64,000 nt of DNA from Dactylonectria macrodidyma (Eukaryota > Ascomycota > Sordariomycetes > Hypocreales > Nectriaceae), in NCBI GenBank assembly GCA_020744425.1, contig JAGMUV010000003.1, positions 1,798,001 to 1,862,000 of the forward strand, written 5' to 3'. A model generated the notes under the pieces. It was not told the origin of the DNA. It saw nothing but the letters and a program-made list of their open reading frames with translations, and did no database searches. Below, one piece after another: positions 12,289-24,065 of the stretch. A program made the position numbers and the translations under genes. Position 1 is the first letter of the stretch. Every line of letters starts with the position of its first letter.

Positions 12289-12962
12289 TTACGGAACAAG
12301 GCCAGCCTGGTATCGGATCCTCACAGCTTCTAAGAAAGCACTTGGATCCTCAATGGGCACGTTGGCCTGAACGGCGCCGTCATCTCCAACGTTGCCCTTC
12401 ACAATGACGATATCCTTGTCCGCCCAAATGCCCTTTCCAATGGGCGCATTCATCTGCAGCGCGTTCTTCTTGGCCATGTTGAGCTTCACGATCCGAACTG
12501 TTTTGTCCAAGGCATAGGCTGCCTTTTCGTCCTCTTCAAGCTCTATGGGTCCCTCGATGCCTTATAGCCCGTTCAAGCCAGCGCGATAATTCGTTCGCCC
12601 GAGAGGGTAACATTGCCGTTCTCTGTGTGTACGTTAGCAATGTCGTCATATAGATGGATGCTCGGATCTGACTACTCACTGTCGGGTTCAACCACTTCCA
12701 AAACCTCCGCAATTTTCAGCTTCTCCATCCCATCTGTCGCCTTCTGCAGCCTTTGGTCCACATCCCTCATCTGCCTCACGTCAACCACCCTCGTTCCATT
12801 GACCCCTTTCATAAGCCCAACCTGCGCCGTTGTCACAGCCCCCGTAAGATCCGCCTTGTGCGACGTCAGAATCGCAACAAACTTCGTCAACTTCTTCTCA
12901 TCATCGCTCCTCTTAAACAATTGATGCGTAAAATCCTGAACCGCGCCTCTTCCAACCCGCAT
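12289..12962 (-). CDS. HeLo-like domain protein with two HET-s-related (HRAM-like) repeats; possibly decayed
   Basis: The best continuous model uses exons 12680..12962 and 12289..12560 (184 residues). The first exon resembles the second half of fungal HeLo-like N-terminal domains (QDFTHQLFKRSDDEKKLTKF, LTSHKADLTGAVTTAQ, IAEVLEVVEPD). The second carries two 15-residue repeats 29 residues apart, LNMAKKNALQMNAPI and GNVGDDGAVQANVPI, sharing N, A, Q, N, P and I. This pattern recalls the HET-s-type amyloid signalling motif. Two warnings apply. The frame continues open upstream of the ATG to a TAG, so the domain's N-terminal half is absent. A GCTAAC branch point and CACACAG acceptor predict a different splice, which reads NGNVTLSGERIIALA and then hits a frameshift and a stop; only a weaker AAG acceptor restores the frame. 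Confidence 0.5.
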
Positions 12963-13230
12963 AGAATTGATACCTTTTTCGCGGGCGATGGACTTTAATT
13001 TCAACTTGAAGAGAAGGATGATGGAGGACTAGTAGTCTTTGTACTTCCTTTTCTTCTTCCGCCTCTTTTCGTCATTGCATTTTGCATGCCATTCTAGGAC
13101 TGGGGTAGTGGAAGTTGAGCATGAGCGAAGACAATGAACTAATTTCACATCTTTCCAGGTGGTACAATAAGACCATGCTTCAGTTTATGCCAGTAGATCA
13201 AAGAATTTGTCTTTCTCGAAGGTACATGGA

Positions 13231-14150
13231 TCAAGACCCCGCTGATCTAGTCATTAGGCTGCCTATTTGCCTGATCATAGTGCAATATCCTTCTTGGTGC
13301 TTTTCGACCTCGCGCAAGTAGAGCACAACTTCGCGATAGAAGCCTTGCTGCGATTCTTGCAGGAGCAAGTTGTGCGAGCCATGAACGCTGGTAGAGTTCT
13401 CGAAGTAGTACCGAACCGCCCTGTGATACTGGTTGGGAGGCCATATCCCCCCGTCCTCAGCTGCATGCACCCTTTTCTTGAGCTTCTCAAAGTCGGCACC
13501 GTGCTCTATCATCTGCCATCCTCACCGTATCCCAGGCTATGAATTAGCTGTAGTTTGACCAGCTCCAGGAGCACGACGCAGAGCCCGAACAGGATGTTGT
13601 GGGGCTGGCCAGCTGCACGCTCAGAGAGCGCGAGTTGGAGCTGGCGCTGTTGAGTGTCTTGCTCGCTAGGCGGATCCTCAAGTCTGGCTCAAGATTGGCA
13701 GCAGCCGGTTCAGAATCGTGTCCTATGGTCGGATGGAACACCGCAATTTGACCGCTGCGTAAGTGCTAGGTTGAAAATATACCCAGAGGAAGCTCCAGTA
13801 TAGCCTCAACAATCAGCCGTGCTAGTTTGGCGCAGGTGAACTTGACGTCAGCCTGGAGGACGATAGAAGCACAGTTGCCGCCCTCACGTGCCTTGATCCA
13901 TTCTGCTAGTGGAGAGAGGCGCATGTCCCTTCCAGGGAGCTGTGTGATGGAAGGAAAGACGAGCTTGTGCTCCATGACGTCGGCCTCATATGAGGATGGT
14001 AATTGGATGGCACATTCACCCACCCTCGCCCTGCCGCAGCCCTGCCGCGGCCCTGCGGGACAAAACCTGACACCTGCGAATGGACGCTGCCTAGGCCTGG
14101 TCGGTATCATGGCTTCATTATTGTATTAGCTCACTGCCTGGGGATTCTGC
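13231..14150 (-). pseudogene. Frameshifted minus-strand gene remnant, possibly DUF7580-like
   Basis: Three protein-like blocks on the minus strand are not in one frame. About 14010..13786 reads MRLSPLAEWIKAREGGN and KFTCAKLARLIVEAILELP. About 13706..13526 reads LEDPPSEQDTQQRQLQL, LSERAAGQPHNILFGL and CVVLLELVKLQLIHSLGY, then stops. 13512..13231 reads MIEHGADFEKLKKRVHAAED, YHRAVRYYFENS and QGFYREVVLYLREVE. The second and third blocks are separated by only about 12 nt that change frame, too short for an intron, so at least one frameshift is present. The order of blocks and the RAAGQPHNILFGLC / YHRAVRYYF motifs recall the C-terminal half of fungal DUF7580-type proteins, but this is from memory of the family style. 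No start codon was identified. Confidence 0.45.
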
Positions 14151-17032
14151 CGCCCTCCATTTCTCACAGTGTGGGATCCGTCATGGCTGGTGCGGGTGGT
14201 TGCGAGACACGATACAAGATCCCACCATCGCTAGACTCCTTGTCATTGGCTTGTAGATTGGAGCAGGGCCAACAGCTTTGTTAGCGCTTGTGGGGCTTGT
14301 ACGTCAGAGCTGGTTGAGGGGGGCTCACGCGCGCGATAAGCGGTAGGAATTTTTTTTTTCTGTCTGCAGTGGTACGTATATAGTATAATAATTGGATGAA
14401 GACTGTGACGAATACAGGTGTGCCAAGCCGCTGGTGCCGTGAAATGTGCTCGGTATACTGCGGAAAGTATCCTCGGTCCGGCCTCGAGTCAAGATGTTGA
14501 GGTAGAGTTATTAGGCGATGAACGTGTTGTCATTTTAGGATGAGGGAGAGGACCGGAACTGCTTGGGTATTTTAGCGCAATGCGTGGCAAAGAAGCAACT
14601 TTTTGGCATTTACCTGCTGCTGAGGAACCGCGCCATCCCTCGGTGTGTCGGTGTCGGGCTATCGGAGCATCGGTTATGTGGGAATCTGTCACTCCCGCAG
14701 TGTTCTAGCAAGGAAGCCCACGAGATGTCTTAACTACTAGGTTGATGGTCTGGGGATGACATGCGTTTGGAAACCCGTGTATGGCGTACGCAAAATGTAT
14801 CTCCGTGGGTTGCGCATATAAAAGTTTAGGCCCTGGATCGCCTCAGATCTAGTGATTTCATCACCTCCGGCCAGAGTCGTAGCGTCGCGCTCGGTCCGGT
14901 CCTGCGATCCCAGCTTCAACGAACGACTTGTCACCCGCTCTTCAGCAGTTGAGTCTTTCCGACCCCGGACGAATTCATGGCCCAAGAGTGCTGCTCGCGA
15001 CCCAGACCTGGCTCGTACGACCGGCCTCTTAGCGTTCCGGCATAGCATCTGAGCCAGGTTTACCACCACAGAGTCTGTACACACGGTAGTTCGCGCACTG
15101 TTGCCGCTCCTCTCTTCAGGACGGGATTAAACCCGCAAACCACGCGGTCAGCATTGCAAACCGTTTTGTGAGAGCGAAGTCGGAGATCCGAGACCCTGAT
15201 CGCGGCACAGCCTGCCAACAGGGGGCTGATGGCTGTCGCTCAGATGTTCCAGATTGGGGCAGATGGGCCTCAATTCTCCACGTCCCGCTCCACGTTTTAC
15301 TCCGACCAACGCCGGTGGCTTGCCCAGGTGAGACGACGCTCGAGTCGGGCGGAAGAAGAGCTAAGGAAAAGTATTCCCAGGCGAAGGATTTGTCGGGGAG
15401 GTGGAGACGTAAAAATGAGGACCCTGTTACGCACCTACTGGTACGTTCTGCGGTATGGAGGTTGCGTGGGGGGCACCTGAGGGAGTTCGTGGTGGTCATT
15501 AATACGTATGTAGCATTGTTGTCTACGGCATGGACACAGTACAGAATACTGGAAGTACGTACGTCTCGGATTGAGAACATATTGCAAACCCACACTCAGA
15601 CAAGCATGGCCATTTTCGGAAGCCGCCGGCGAAGGAACGGAGACGCAGCCGGAGCTGGGAGGAGATGATGGATTCATGTTGCCGCTCAAGACACGGTCAA
15701 CCCAGCGCGTCCGTCGTTCGGCACAATTGTTCGGGACTTCAACACACTTACACAGACTCTATGAGACCATGGGACCTTGACAATCGCCTCTCAATTACCT
15801 AGTCAGGTCGCTTGCATGTCTGCTGCCAGTTCGAATCAAGATCCACGGCCTGGTCCAAAATGGCGGCTCCGATCCACCTACCTCCCACGCCGGAGCTTGT
15901 TGGGGTATGGAGCGTAGAAGAGCTACAAGACGACGGGACCCGAGGGCCCCATAGGTGCATCAGGACCAGGTGAGCGAGATAATCTGTCCGAAGATCATTG
16001 ATGAAGTGGGTAGGACTCGCGTGGTGGGCGTGTTAATGGGGGTTCACTCCCGCACTGTACCACGTACTCAAGGTTTCACCGTGTGTTGTGTGTTGGGGGG
16101 AATCGAAACCAGCGGCGATTGCGGTCTCGCCCTGGTTCATGACTGATGTCAGCGTAATTCGATGCCTGACGAGTGCCTGGTCGGCAAATGCTGGGAACTC
16201 CCTCGGCCTTCACTGGACAATGGCCGCTCAGGACCCCAAGATGGCAACTAGAACAGTGGGTTTTACTGGGTGAGCTGCCTGTTAATTGCTGGGCAGTGGA
16301 CGCTAGAGGGCTCATGGGGCCTTGGAGCGGCTCCTGAACCGTAAAAGGCTGGGGCGGGTGCCTGGCGCAGTCGCTAGTGATGCCTGGCGCCGTGGGCTGC
16401 AGCGAAATTTTTATCAATCAAATCTTATCAATCGGATCAGATCCACCCATCGTCTCCTTGAATCGGACCATTGGATTCCCTGTGTTGGTTGCGGTTGGGG
16501 CACAAAAGTAGCGACGCACCCCACGGACATTTCCTTTCCATAATCTCTTTGCTCCCCTCCCCCTCCTCTCCATTTTCTTCCAATTGATGACATCTCGCCG
16601 GCATCGCGACTCTGCTCACCTCCACGCCAGTGTCGCCATCGTCATCGCCATCTCGCGAATGGGCCGCCTAGCATCGACTCTGCTCCCTCCTCGAGGCCCT
16701 GCCACCGATAACAGTCACACACGAGCTCTTCTTCAATACCGAGCCGTGGCGCCCGCGACTGAACCTGTCATCGACCGTTCCCAAACCCGTCTCCAATTGA
16801 CAACTCCTACTGGCGAATCGATTGAATAACAATACTCGACATATATCTAAAGGGCTTGACGTGAGTCGTCGACGCGCGTTAGCCGAGTCTGCAGGCCGCC
16901 TGTCAGTCAGCTGGAGTGACAGAGTTTCCTTGTCTCGGAGTTCCGAGGCCTGTCTTGCCGACTGACCAACCGAGACCCACCGGCCTCGCCACACATTCCA
17001 CTCCTCACTTACCTCATCGTCCCTCTTCCATT
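14151..17032. other. Intergenic region, long promoter/leader of the HapX gene
   Basis: About 2.9 kb without a recognisable gene. The last 600 bp contain GATA-type and CCAAT elements and a pyrimidine-rich stretch (16540-16620), consistent with a regulated promoter and long 5' leader. Open frames in 14.7-15.7 kb show no domain. Confidence 0.55.
16411..16474. promoter_or_regulatory. Candidate iron-control promoter elements of the HapX gene
   Basis: Two direct copies of TTATCAATC (16411-16419 and 16425-16433; reverse complement contains GATAA) lie 14 bp apart, followed by an inverted CCAAT box (ATTGG, 16470-16474). They sit about 560-620 bp upstream of the ATG. In related fungi the GATA factor SreA represses hapX and the CCAAT-binding complex cooperates with HapX, so the arrangement fits. 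The GATA copies match the SreA consensus only partly. Confidence 0.4.
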
Positions 17033-18901
17033 ATGGCGGGCCATACCGCTTCCCTTGCACCATCTCCCCGAGCCGTTGTCGACTCGCATGGCATTGCTGC
17101 TGCCAGTCCTCCTGCCGCTGGTTCTAAGACGTCAACCCCTCGTCCTATCACCGCCGCTCCCGGACCTGCAACACCAGCCACACCCGGAGCCCCACTCCGT
17201 GCGCCACTCTCCATTAAGCCGAGTGGGAAGCCACCTCCACCTGGACAACCTCAACAACGCACTGCTCTTCCTTCCATCAACAAGATGGCCATGTCATCCG
17301 TAATCAGCCCCAACCCGGCCCCGCCCGAGGCTCCCAAGGTTTCCATGACATCCAAGGAATGGGTCATTCCTCCCAGGCCCAAGCCTGGCAGAAAGCCTGC
17401 CACGGACACACCGCCGACAAAGCGCAAGGCGCAAAACCGCGCAGCTCAGCGAGCCTTCCGGGAACGAAGGGCCGCTCGTGTCGGCGAACTTGAGGAGCAG
17501 CTCGATCAGCAACGTGATGCCCAGGACAAGAAGGAAGCTGATCTCAAGGACAAGATCCACGAGCTCGAGCTCGACGTCCAGTCATTCCGCTCTCGTTGCA
17601 TGCTCCTTGAGAACATGCTTGACCGTGAACGCCAGGATCGGATCCGCGTTGAGACTGAGGCTGAAACTCTCAAACGTCGTCTCGATGAGGGCATCTTTCA
17701 CTCTGGCTACCAGTCCCGGAACATGAGCAGTGCTCACCCGTTTGATGGACTTCAGAGCCCGACAAGCCAAGGCCCAAGACACAGCCTCGCCGATGGACGA
17801 CCAGCGGAGCGACAGTCAAGTCACACTACCTTTTCTATATCTCAGATCATCTCACCACCTGATATGGGCTCATCTAATGATGCATCGGAAACCGCCCTCA
17901 CTTGTGGAAACTGTTCCCCAAACGGACGGTGTGCCTGTGCCGAGGAAGTCATGGCAACGGCAGCTAATGGCTGCAGCAAGTGTGGCCCAACAGCGAGCTG
18001 CCAGTGTCTCGATGAGGTCACAGAGGCTCTTAGGAGGTCGCAGGATCTCAAGCGTCCAGTATCCCCGTCAGCTGACGGTTCTATGGAAAAGCGTCATCGT
18101 CCCAGCCCCGTCCACAACGAGACTGAGACTGATTTCACAGCCATGTTTTCTCGCAAGGAGACTGCTATCCCCCCCCCTGAGTCTCAGTACTCTACCCCTT
18201 CCTCTATCACCCAGGTCCAGACGCTAGACACCATGTCTTTCAAGGATGGTTGTGGGTTTTGCAAAGACGGAACGTACTGCGTCTGCGCAGATACATCCCT
18301 GGCGACTCCAGCCATGACCCCTAACGATACTCTCCCTCCTATTTCCCATCAAGTTTCGACCCCCCCGCCTTCAGAGACCGATGTTGTTCCCCCAACGATG
18401 GCCATGGAGATGACAGCCGATGGCGCTGTCAAGCTCCCACGTCGAAACCCGAATCAGGCTTCGCAAAGTCGAGGTTGCGGCCCTAATGGACCTGGCACCT
18501 GCACCCAGTGCCAGTCTGACCCTAAGTCTGGACTCTTCTGTCGCCTCATGGCTGCCAATCTGGACCGCCAGGGCGGCTCTGGTGGTGGTTGCTGCGGCGG
18601 CAAGGGCGCAGACGGCGGCTGTTGCAAGACAAGAGCGCCTCCTAAGAAGGAGAAGATCTCTTTACCTAGTCTGCCTAGTCTCGGCCTTAGTTGTGCCGAA
18701 GCCTACCAGACTCTGTCAAGCCATCGGAATTTTTCCAAGGCGGCTGATGATATCGGCTCGTGGTTGCCAAAGCTCAAGGCAACCCCGAAGGCCGGCGCCC
18801 GTCCTCAGCCGCCCGGTGCAATGATGCCTATCGAAGTAGAGGCAGCGAGCATCATGAGTGTCCTCAAGGACTTTGATGTTCGCTTCGGGCGGGGATTCTA
18901 A
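17033..18901 (+). CDS. hapX: HapX-type bZIP iron-response regulator
   Basis: A single exon of 622 residues starts at MAGHTASLAP; the frame is open further upstream but has no ATG. The CCAAT-binding-complex contact segment KEWVIPPRPKPGRKP lies at about residues 106-120. The bZIP basic region KRKAQNRAAQRAFRERRAAR follows at 128-147 and a long coiled coil extends to about 220. Four Cys-rich motifs are visible: CGNCSPNGRCAC (about 290), CSKCGPTASCQC (about 313), CGFCKDGTYCVC (about 405) and CGPNGPGTCTQC (about 481), plus a GGGCCGG...GGCC cluster near 520. These motifs sense iron-sulfur status in the family. HapX represses iron-consuming pathways and activates siderophore genes under iron starvation, and activates iron storage under excess, acting with HapB/C/E. 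Confidence 0.93.
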   Translation: MAGHTASLAPSPRAVVDSHGIAAASPPAAGSKTSTPRPITAAPGPATPATPGAPLRAPLSIKPSGKPPPPGQPQQRTALPSINKMAMSSVISPNPAPPEAPKVSMTSKEWVIPPRPKPGRKPATDTPPTKRKAQNRAAQRAFRERRAARVGELEEQLDQQRDAQDKKEADLKDKIHELELDVQSFRSRCMLLENMLDRERQDRIRVETEAETLKRRLDEGIFHSGYQSRNMSSAHPFDGLQSPTSQGPRHSLADGRPAERQSSHTTFSISQIISPPDMGSSNDASETALTCGNCSPNGRCACAEEVMATAANGCSKCGPTASCQCLDEVTEALRRSQDLKRPVSPSADGSMEKRHRPSPVHNETETDFTAMFSRKETAIPPPESQYSTPSSITQVQTLDTMSFKDGCGFCKDGTYCVCADTSLATPAMTPNDTLPPISHQVSTPPPSETDVVPPTMAMEMTADGAVKLPRRNPNQASQSRGCGPNGPGTCTQCQSDPKSGLFCRLMAANLDRQGGSGGGCCGGKGADGGCCKTRAPPKKEKISLPSLPSLGLSCAEAYQTLSSHRNFSKAADDIGSWLPKLKATPKAGARPQPPGAMMPIEVEAASIMSVLKDFDVRFGRGF

Positions 18902-20124
18902 GAAAAGCATCATAAAGGGTCAATATTAAAAAGGGGAAGTGTGGACGCATCATAATGCATTGACTGCGTCGTAGCATGTCAAATGGAGAAACGGTTAGGG
19001 TCAGGTCGGATAGCGGTTGTATTATACCCATGTTTATATCGTGAAGCTGAAGAAGCTTCACCTTGATCTTATGCATCAACGAATCTACGTGTCCATTCAA
19101 ACGCACATGGCAACATTTCCTTCCCTTTCGAGAGTATGCGTGAGTGACGTCGTAGGGGAGGAGTCCCACTTCTTCATGGCACCGCCGGGCTGCGGCAGGT
19201 CAAAGGTGAGGAGGATTCGGGCGCGTGATTAAGGGTTCTGGAAGCACGATCTAGGGCTTTTCGAATCAAAGAGCTGGCCAGTAGGGCGCGTACCGAGAAA
19301 GCAATGCGACATGATGAGAACATGATGGGGAACAGGGACAGTCCAAGGAAGAGCCGACATGGATCTTGTGGATGGCAAGTTGAGAGATCGGGGTTGGAGG
19401 ACATGAGATGGAACATGCTCACGCTAGCCAACGCACACAAAAACAATATATCGAGAACACAGGGTCTGGAAAAGGGGAACCACGGTTGTTGCGAGAAACT
19501 AGGGACGAGAGGATCTTTTGCTGAAGAGGGGGTTGGATTTCAGCAGTAGCTAGGGGAGGCCTGACGAAGAGATGGGACGAGGGCTACATTGCAGGCATGA
19601 CTCTGCGACCTATCAATGCACATGGATTGCCTCTCAACGTAGATGGTTGTACAGTACATACATGCTTGCTCCCTTGCTTGCCTTGCTTGCTAGCCTTGCC
19701 TGATGCTATATGTATATGATACGACGTACGTGCCACGAGCTCGCAGACGGACAGGTGGGACGGGCTGAGGTGCAGACACGACACGACAATGCACTGCCTT
19801 GACATGTCGGCCCCCAAGGATGCCTTTACTTGGTAGCCCGCTTATAGATATGTTGCTCGGTGCTGGGAGGTTTGACGATGGAGGCCCGCTGACGTGCATG
19901 GATCTATACAGCTCTGACCTACCAGCTTGGGAAACGGACGAGTAGTTCTGAGAAGGGCGAGGCAAGATGGATGGCCCTACTTCTAATTTTGTTCAGGCCA
20001 GGTGTCCTTCTCTTCAGCTTTGCTTGTTGACATCTAGTTAGACCATATGTTCTGGGGCGAGAAATGGAGAAGAGAACAATCCGGGAAAGGGCCATAAGGT
20101 GTTCGGCATGTGGTGAACTGTTGG

Positions 20125-20157
20125 GACGGACGGAGGTGGGACGGAGGTGGGACGGGT
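20125..20157. repeat. Tandem repeat, 11-bp unit x3
   Basis: GGACGGAGGTG is repeated twice exactly and once imperfectly. Non-coding. Confidence 0.7.
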
Positions 20158-23100
20158 GTGGAGACGGAGCGCCAACGCACCGGGCGGGCGGCTCACCCCG
20201 AGGTTGGTACGACTGGGACCCAGGCCAGGGCCGGGGGGGCCATTTTGGAAGGCCAGCATTGAGCATCATTCTTGCTACACAGTACGTGCAACTTCGGAGC
20301 ATGTACCAAACAGAACGGCGATGATATTGGACAGGGACTGGATGACTGAAGTCAAGGCGCTTCAGACAAAGCAAGGCAGCCCAATCCCTGTAGTGGTCGG
20401 TCAGGCCGGACCCGGGCCGGCGCCAGTTGGTGTTGATGATGCTTGATACGTAGGTAGGTAGGTTGATAGGTACTATGTAGGGTCGGCGATGGCGACAAAC
20501 TCGTGATCGCTGACTGGCGACGGGAAGACAGCGGCCTAGTGAGACCTGCTGCATCTATCTTGCTCTGCCTCCCTTGAACTACCTCTCACGTCGTCTGCCT
20601 CTCACGCCCTCCTCCCCCTCTCGTGGCCGAGGCAGGCCGTCTGACAGTTAGTAGGGAGGGTAGAAGGAGGGGGGGAGGCGAGCTGGTCTGGCAGTGGTTG
20701 ATTGGCGCAGAGGACGCGATGCAGGACGAGCGGCGAGGTGGAGGCGGTGTTGTACATGATTGGGGCTTTGGAGTGGCTGGCGTGTGTGGTGTAGGTGGTG
20801 CGTTGGCAAACGACAAGACACACTCAACGCACGCACACCGGACGCGGACACACGCGCGCACATGTTTCTGGCTCGCAGGTGGGAGGGGGAAAGCCTTGCT
20901 GGCGTGGACGAAGCGGATTGGCTGGAGCCATCATCATGGCATGGGTTTATGTCGGGAGCCGGACGAAGATGGAGGGGGGAGGAGGTTGTGGGGTAGGGGC
21001 ATGGGATAGGATGAGATGGATGGTGTGAGAGGCGGGAGAGGCGATTGGGTTTCTGCATCGTGCTTCGATTATTGCTGGACTGAATGACCTGAATGCTCAG
21101 GGCCATCTATGGGAGCGTCTAATTGGGGGCCTGAGGCGTCGTGGTTGGGATGTTCCATGTTCACTGGACTTTATTGGTCTCATTGAGACCTCGTGTGAGA
21201 CGGGGGGCTTTCATCAACTGTCTTACCTCCGGACTACCTAACTACCCAGGATACAGTAAGTGACTAGGTTAGCATATACCTCTTGTGATGCCTGTCTTAT
21301 TACTAGCAAATGCAGTTCGACATCTGCACGCGAGCGCCGAACTCTCGAGGCTCAACAAGCCCCCGTTTGATCAAGCAGAGACGGGATGGAATAGTGTACG
21401 TTCATACATGTACGAATACGGATCATCATGCATTGCGTCTCTTTGGCCTCGCTCGTCCGCCCGGCCCGTCTGTGTCCCGGTATTTCACTGCGTGGACGCC
21501 GATAGCTGGACGGGTTTCGCTGGCTGGCTGGCTGGCGGCACGGGAATGCAGTGACAACTCACACCTCCCCCCCAACTCAACTGAACACCTGCCCGTTTTT
21601 TCCTTCTTTCTGATCTTGTTCTTCCCGCTTTGGCTCTTTGGCCACGGAGGAGGGAAGACGAAAATGTGGTGTGTTGCACAGCAGCGTCGTCTGCATTCCG
21701 TGCGCGTTAGTAGAAATTTAGCTGCCTTGGGTTGCGGGGGTTTTGGTTGGACGGAGCGCTCTGCTCCTCGCGGACACACACACACACACCGAAGCATGAG
21801 AGTTTTATGCGGCTGCCGTCACCGTCACCGAAAGATACGGAAGGCTGGTCGCTGCGCTTTCGCTGCAAGGTGACGATAATCCCCCTCCTCGGTAACGGCC
21901 ACGGAACGAAGAAGAAGTCGGTGAGACCGCTCCCCTCGGCCCAAAGCACGGCGGCCCTCTGTATCTGCACGTCAGAGCTTGCACGCTCTAAAGAAAGGGC
22001 ACTTGGCAGAGTGGTTTCTGCGGTGTGCCCTTTGTTGTCTCCCGGAAGCTATGAGGTACATATTGTCCGGTCTCAAGGATCTAGGATCCGAGGGGACGGG
22101 ATACGGCAACTCTGGGCGTCGAGGATGCTGGACCAGTTGCATACCACGCACTGTACATGCTCCGTACATGAGCCCCAGGACCTGGTTCTTCCCCTCCCAT
22201 AGAGGCAAGTAATTAAACGGGCTCGCAGGGAGTGACCCGGCTCTTCGTATTTGGTCGAGTCTATCTTGTGAGCGTTGTTCTATATTGCCTGTACGTGTTA
22301 TGTGTATTGTCCGCAGGAGCATTCCATTTCGTATTGTAGCGCACCGCATGGCATCCCATTTCCTGGCTTACACAGCACGGCACGGTACGGCGCAGCACAG
22401 CTGACAACTCGCCAGGCAAACCTCCAGCCTATCTTACAGGGCTCGAGCACAACTCATCAGCACGGCACAGCAACACGGCCCAACCCAGATTTGCGGTCGC
22501 CAGGCAGGCCAGCTCAGCTCTGCATCTGAGATGTGTGCAAGCGAATAAGAAGAAGAAGACTTTTTTTTTTTTCCAAAAAAAACAGTACCGGGCTATGAAA
22601 TTGTACAGCTCAGCAGGCAGAGCGCAGCTTAGCCGGCGCCCGACCGTGTCCAAGCAGAGGGAGCCAGCAACCCAACAACTCGAGCGACCTTGGGTTGGGA
22701 GGGAGTGAATAAAGAGAAGAAGAAGAAAATAGAACTGTTCCTAGTTGTGGTTAGTCATGTCCCCCACGATAGATAATGTATGTAGTTTCCTTTTCTTTTT
22801 TGCTTTTTCTCTCTGGCTAATGGAGAGAGGGAAGAACAATTCCAAGCCCCCCGAACTCAACGTGTAACATTCCGGCACACCCGTACATTTTTAGAACGAG
22901 AGGGCGATAGGGCAAAGGGGGACACGTGCGAATCGCACATGGTTCAGGTACCAAGCGGTAGGGAATCGGCAGGGAACGGGCCAGGGAGCCCCAGGGCCCA
23001 ATGGCGAATGAGTTGGTTCAAGCCCACACCCGCATTGCCGCATGGCCCCCTGTGGCCCGAGGCGGTTTAGCGAGCTGGCTGCCCGCTCCGCTCCCGCCAG

Positions 23101-24065
23101 CGCCAGCGCCAACGCCGACCCTGAACGGCCAGCGAACAACAACGCTACCGGCAGCCAGAGGGTTTTCCAGTGGACCAGCCCAGCGGTCTGCGCCCAGTGG
23201 CCGCAGTAGGTGAAAAAATAAGGAGGAGAAAAAAGGGTCCAGCTCATCGCTGTAGCTGCCGCCACGGGTTGCACAGCGCATCCCTGTCCACCACTCGCTG
23301 CCCTCCACTAATACTTCGTAGCTGTCCCTCCACCACCCGCTGTGGTGGTCATGGATGGGACATCGTCCACTGGACCATCCGCCGTCCGCCATCCATCCGC
23401 CTCTCCACCATTCCACCCCAACGGACACCTGGAACTTGTCTTGATGACGGGACTGACGGGACTGACTGACAGCCAAGACGGAGCCCGATCGCGCCCCCCT
23501 CCCCCATCCGGTCTTGTCCCATCCACTCCCGTCCTATCGCATGGTTTCATGGTTCTTCGTGCTTGGGTCCCGCCTCTTGTCCGTGAGCGAGTTGAGTGAG
23601 CGTGTGAGCACCCAAGCTGAACGTCGACTCAAATCTGCCAGCTGTGCTGTGATAATTCGCCTCCCTCTTCTGTATCCTGAGCGGCCTCTGTCTACTTGCT
23701 GCTCCTAGTTAATCGCCTCTCACTTCTCTTTACCCCCCCTCCCCCTTTCTACTTCTCCTCCTTCTCTCTCCTTTACCACCCCTCTATCTTCTACTACCTC
23801 CCCCCGCCTCCGCATGCCGGCGCTCCCCTCCCCTCCATCTACTTTTCTCACAGTGTCTACCTACGTCCCCTCTCCTCCCTATACTCCAGCCTCCTTTCCA
23901 CCCCCGACCGATTTGCGACTTCCCCTCCTGAGGCGTCAACTAGAGTGCTTGCTTCAACCCCACTGTCCGATACCGTCCGCCTTAACTACCATATTACCTA
24001 CCGTTGGGGTTGCTAGCCGGTCCAGCACCAACCAACCTCCTCCCACAAATCCGCGCCCGCTCAAA

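Noticed and set aside
15168..15668. 166-codon plus-strand open frame
   Set aside because: No domain, biased composition and no conserved-looking block; the minus strand is equally open here.
15820..15845. tRNA B-box-like GTTCGAATC
   Set aside because: No matching A box at the right distance upstream and no acceptor-stem pairing.
19919..20554. 211-codon minus-strand open frame
   Set aside because: Arg/Pro/Ser-rich low-complexity translation without a domain; overlaps simple repeats.
20623..21106. Overlapping long frames on both strands
   Set aside because: GC-rich, repetitive DNA keeps several frames open at once; no protein-like pattern.
21732..22202. 156-codon plus-strand frame
   Set aside because: Begins in an (AC)n tract and shows no recognisable motif.
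23018..23476. 152-codon minus-strand frame
   Set aside because: Gly/Trp/Arg-rich translation of GC-rich leader DNA, no homology recognised.
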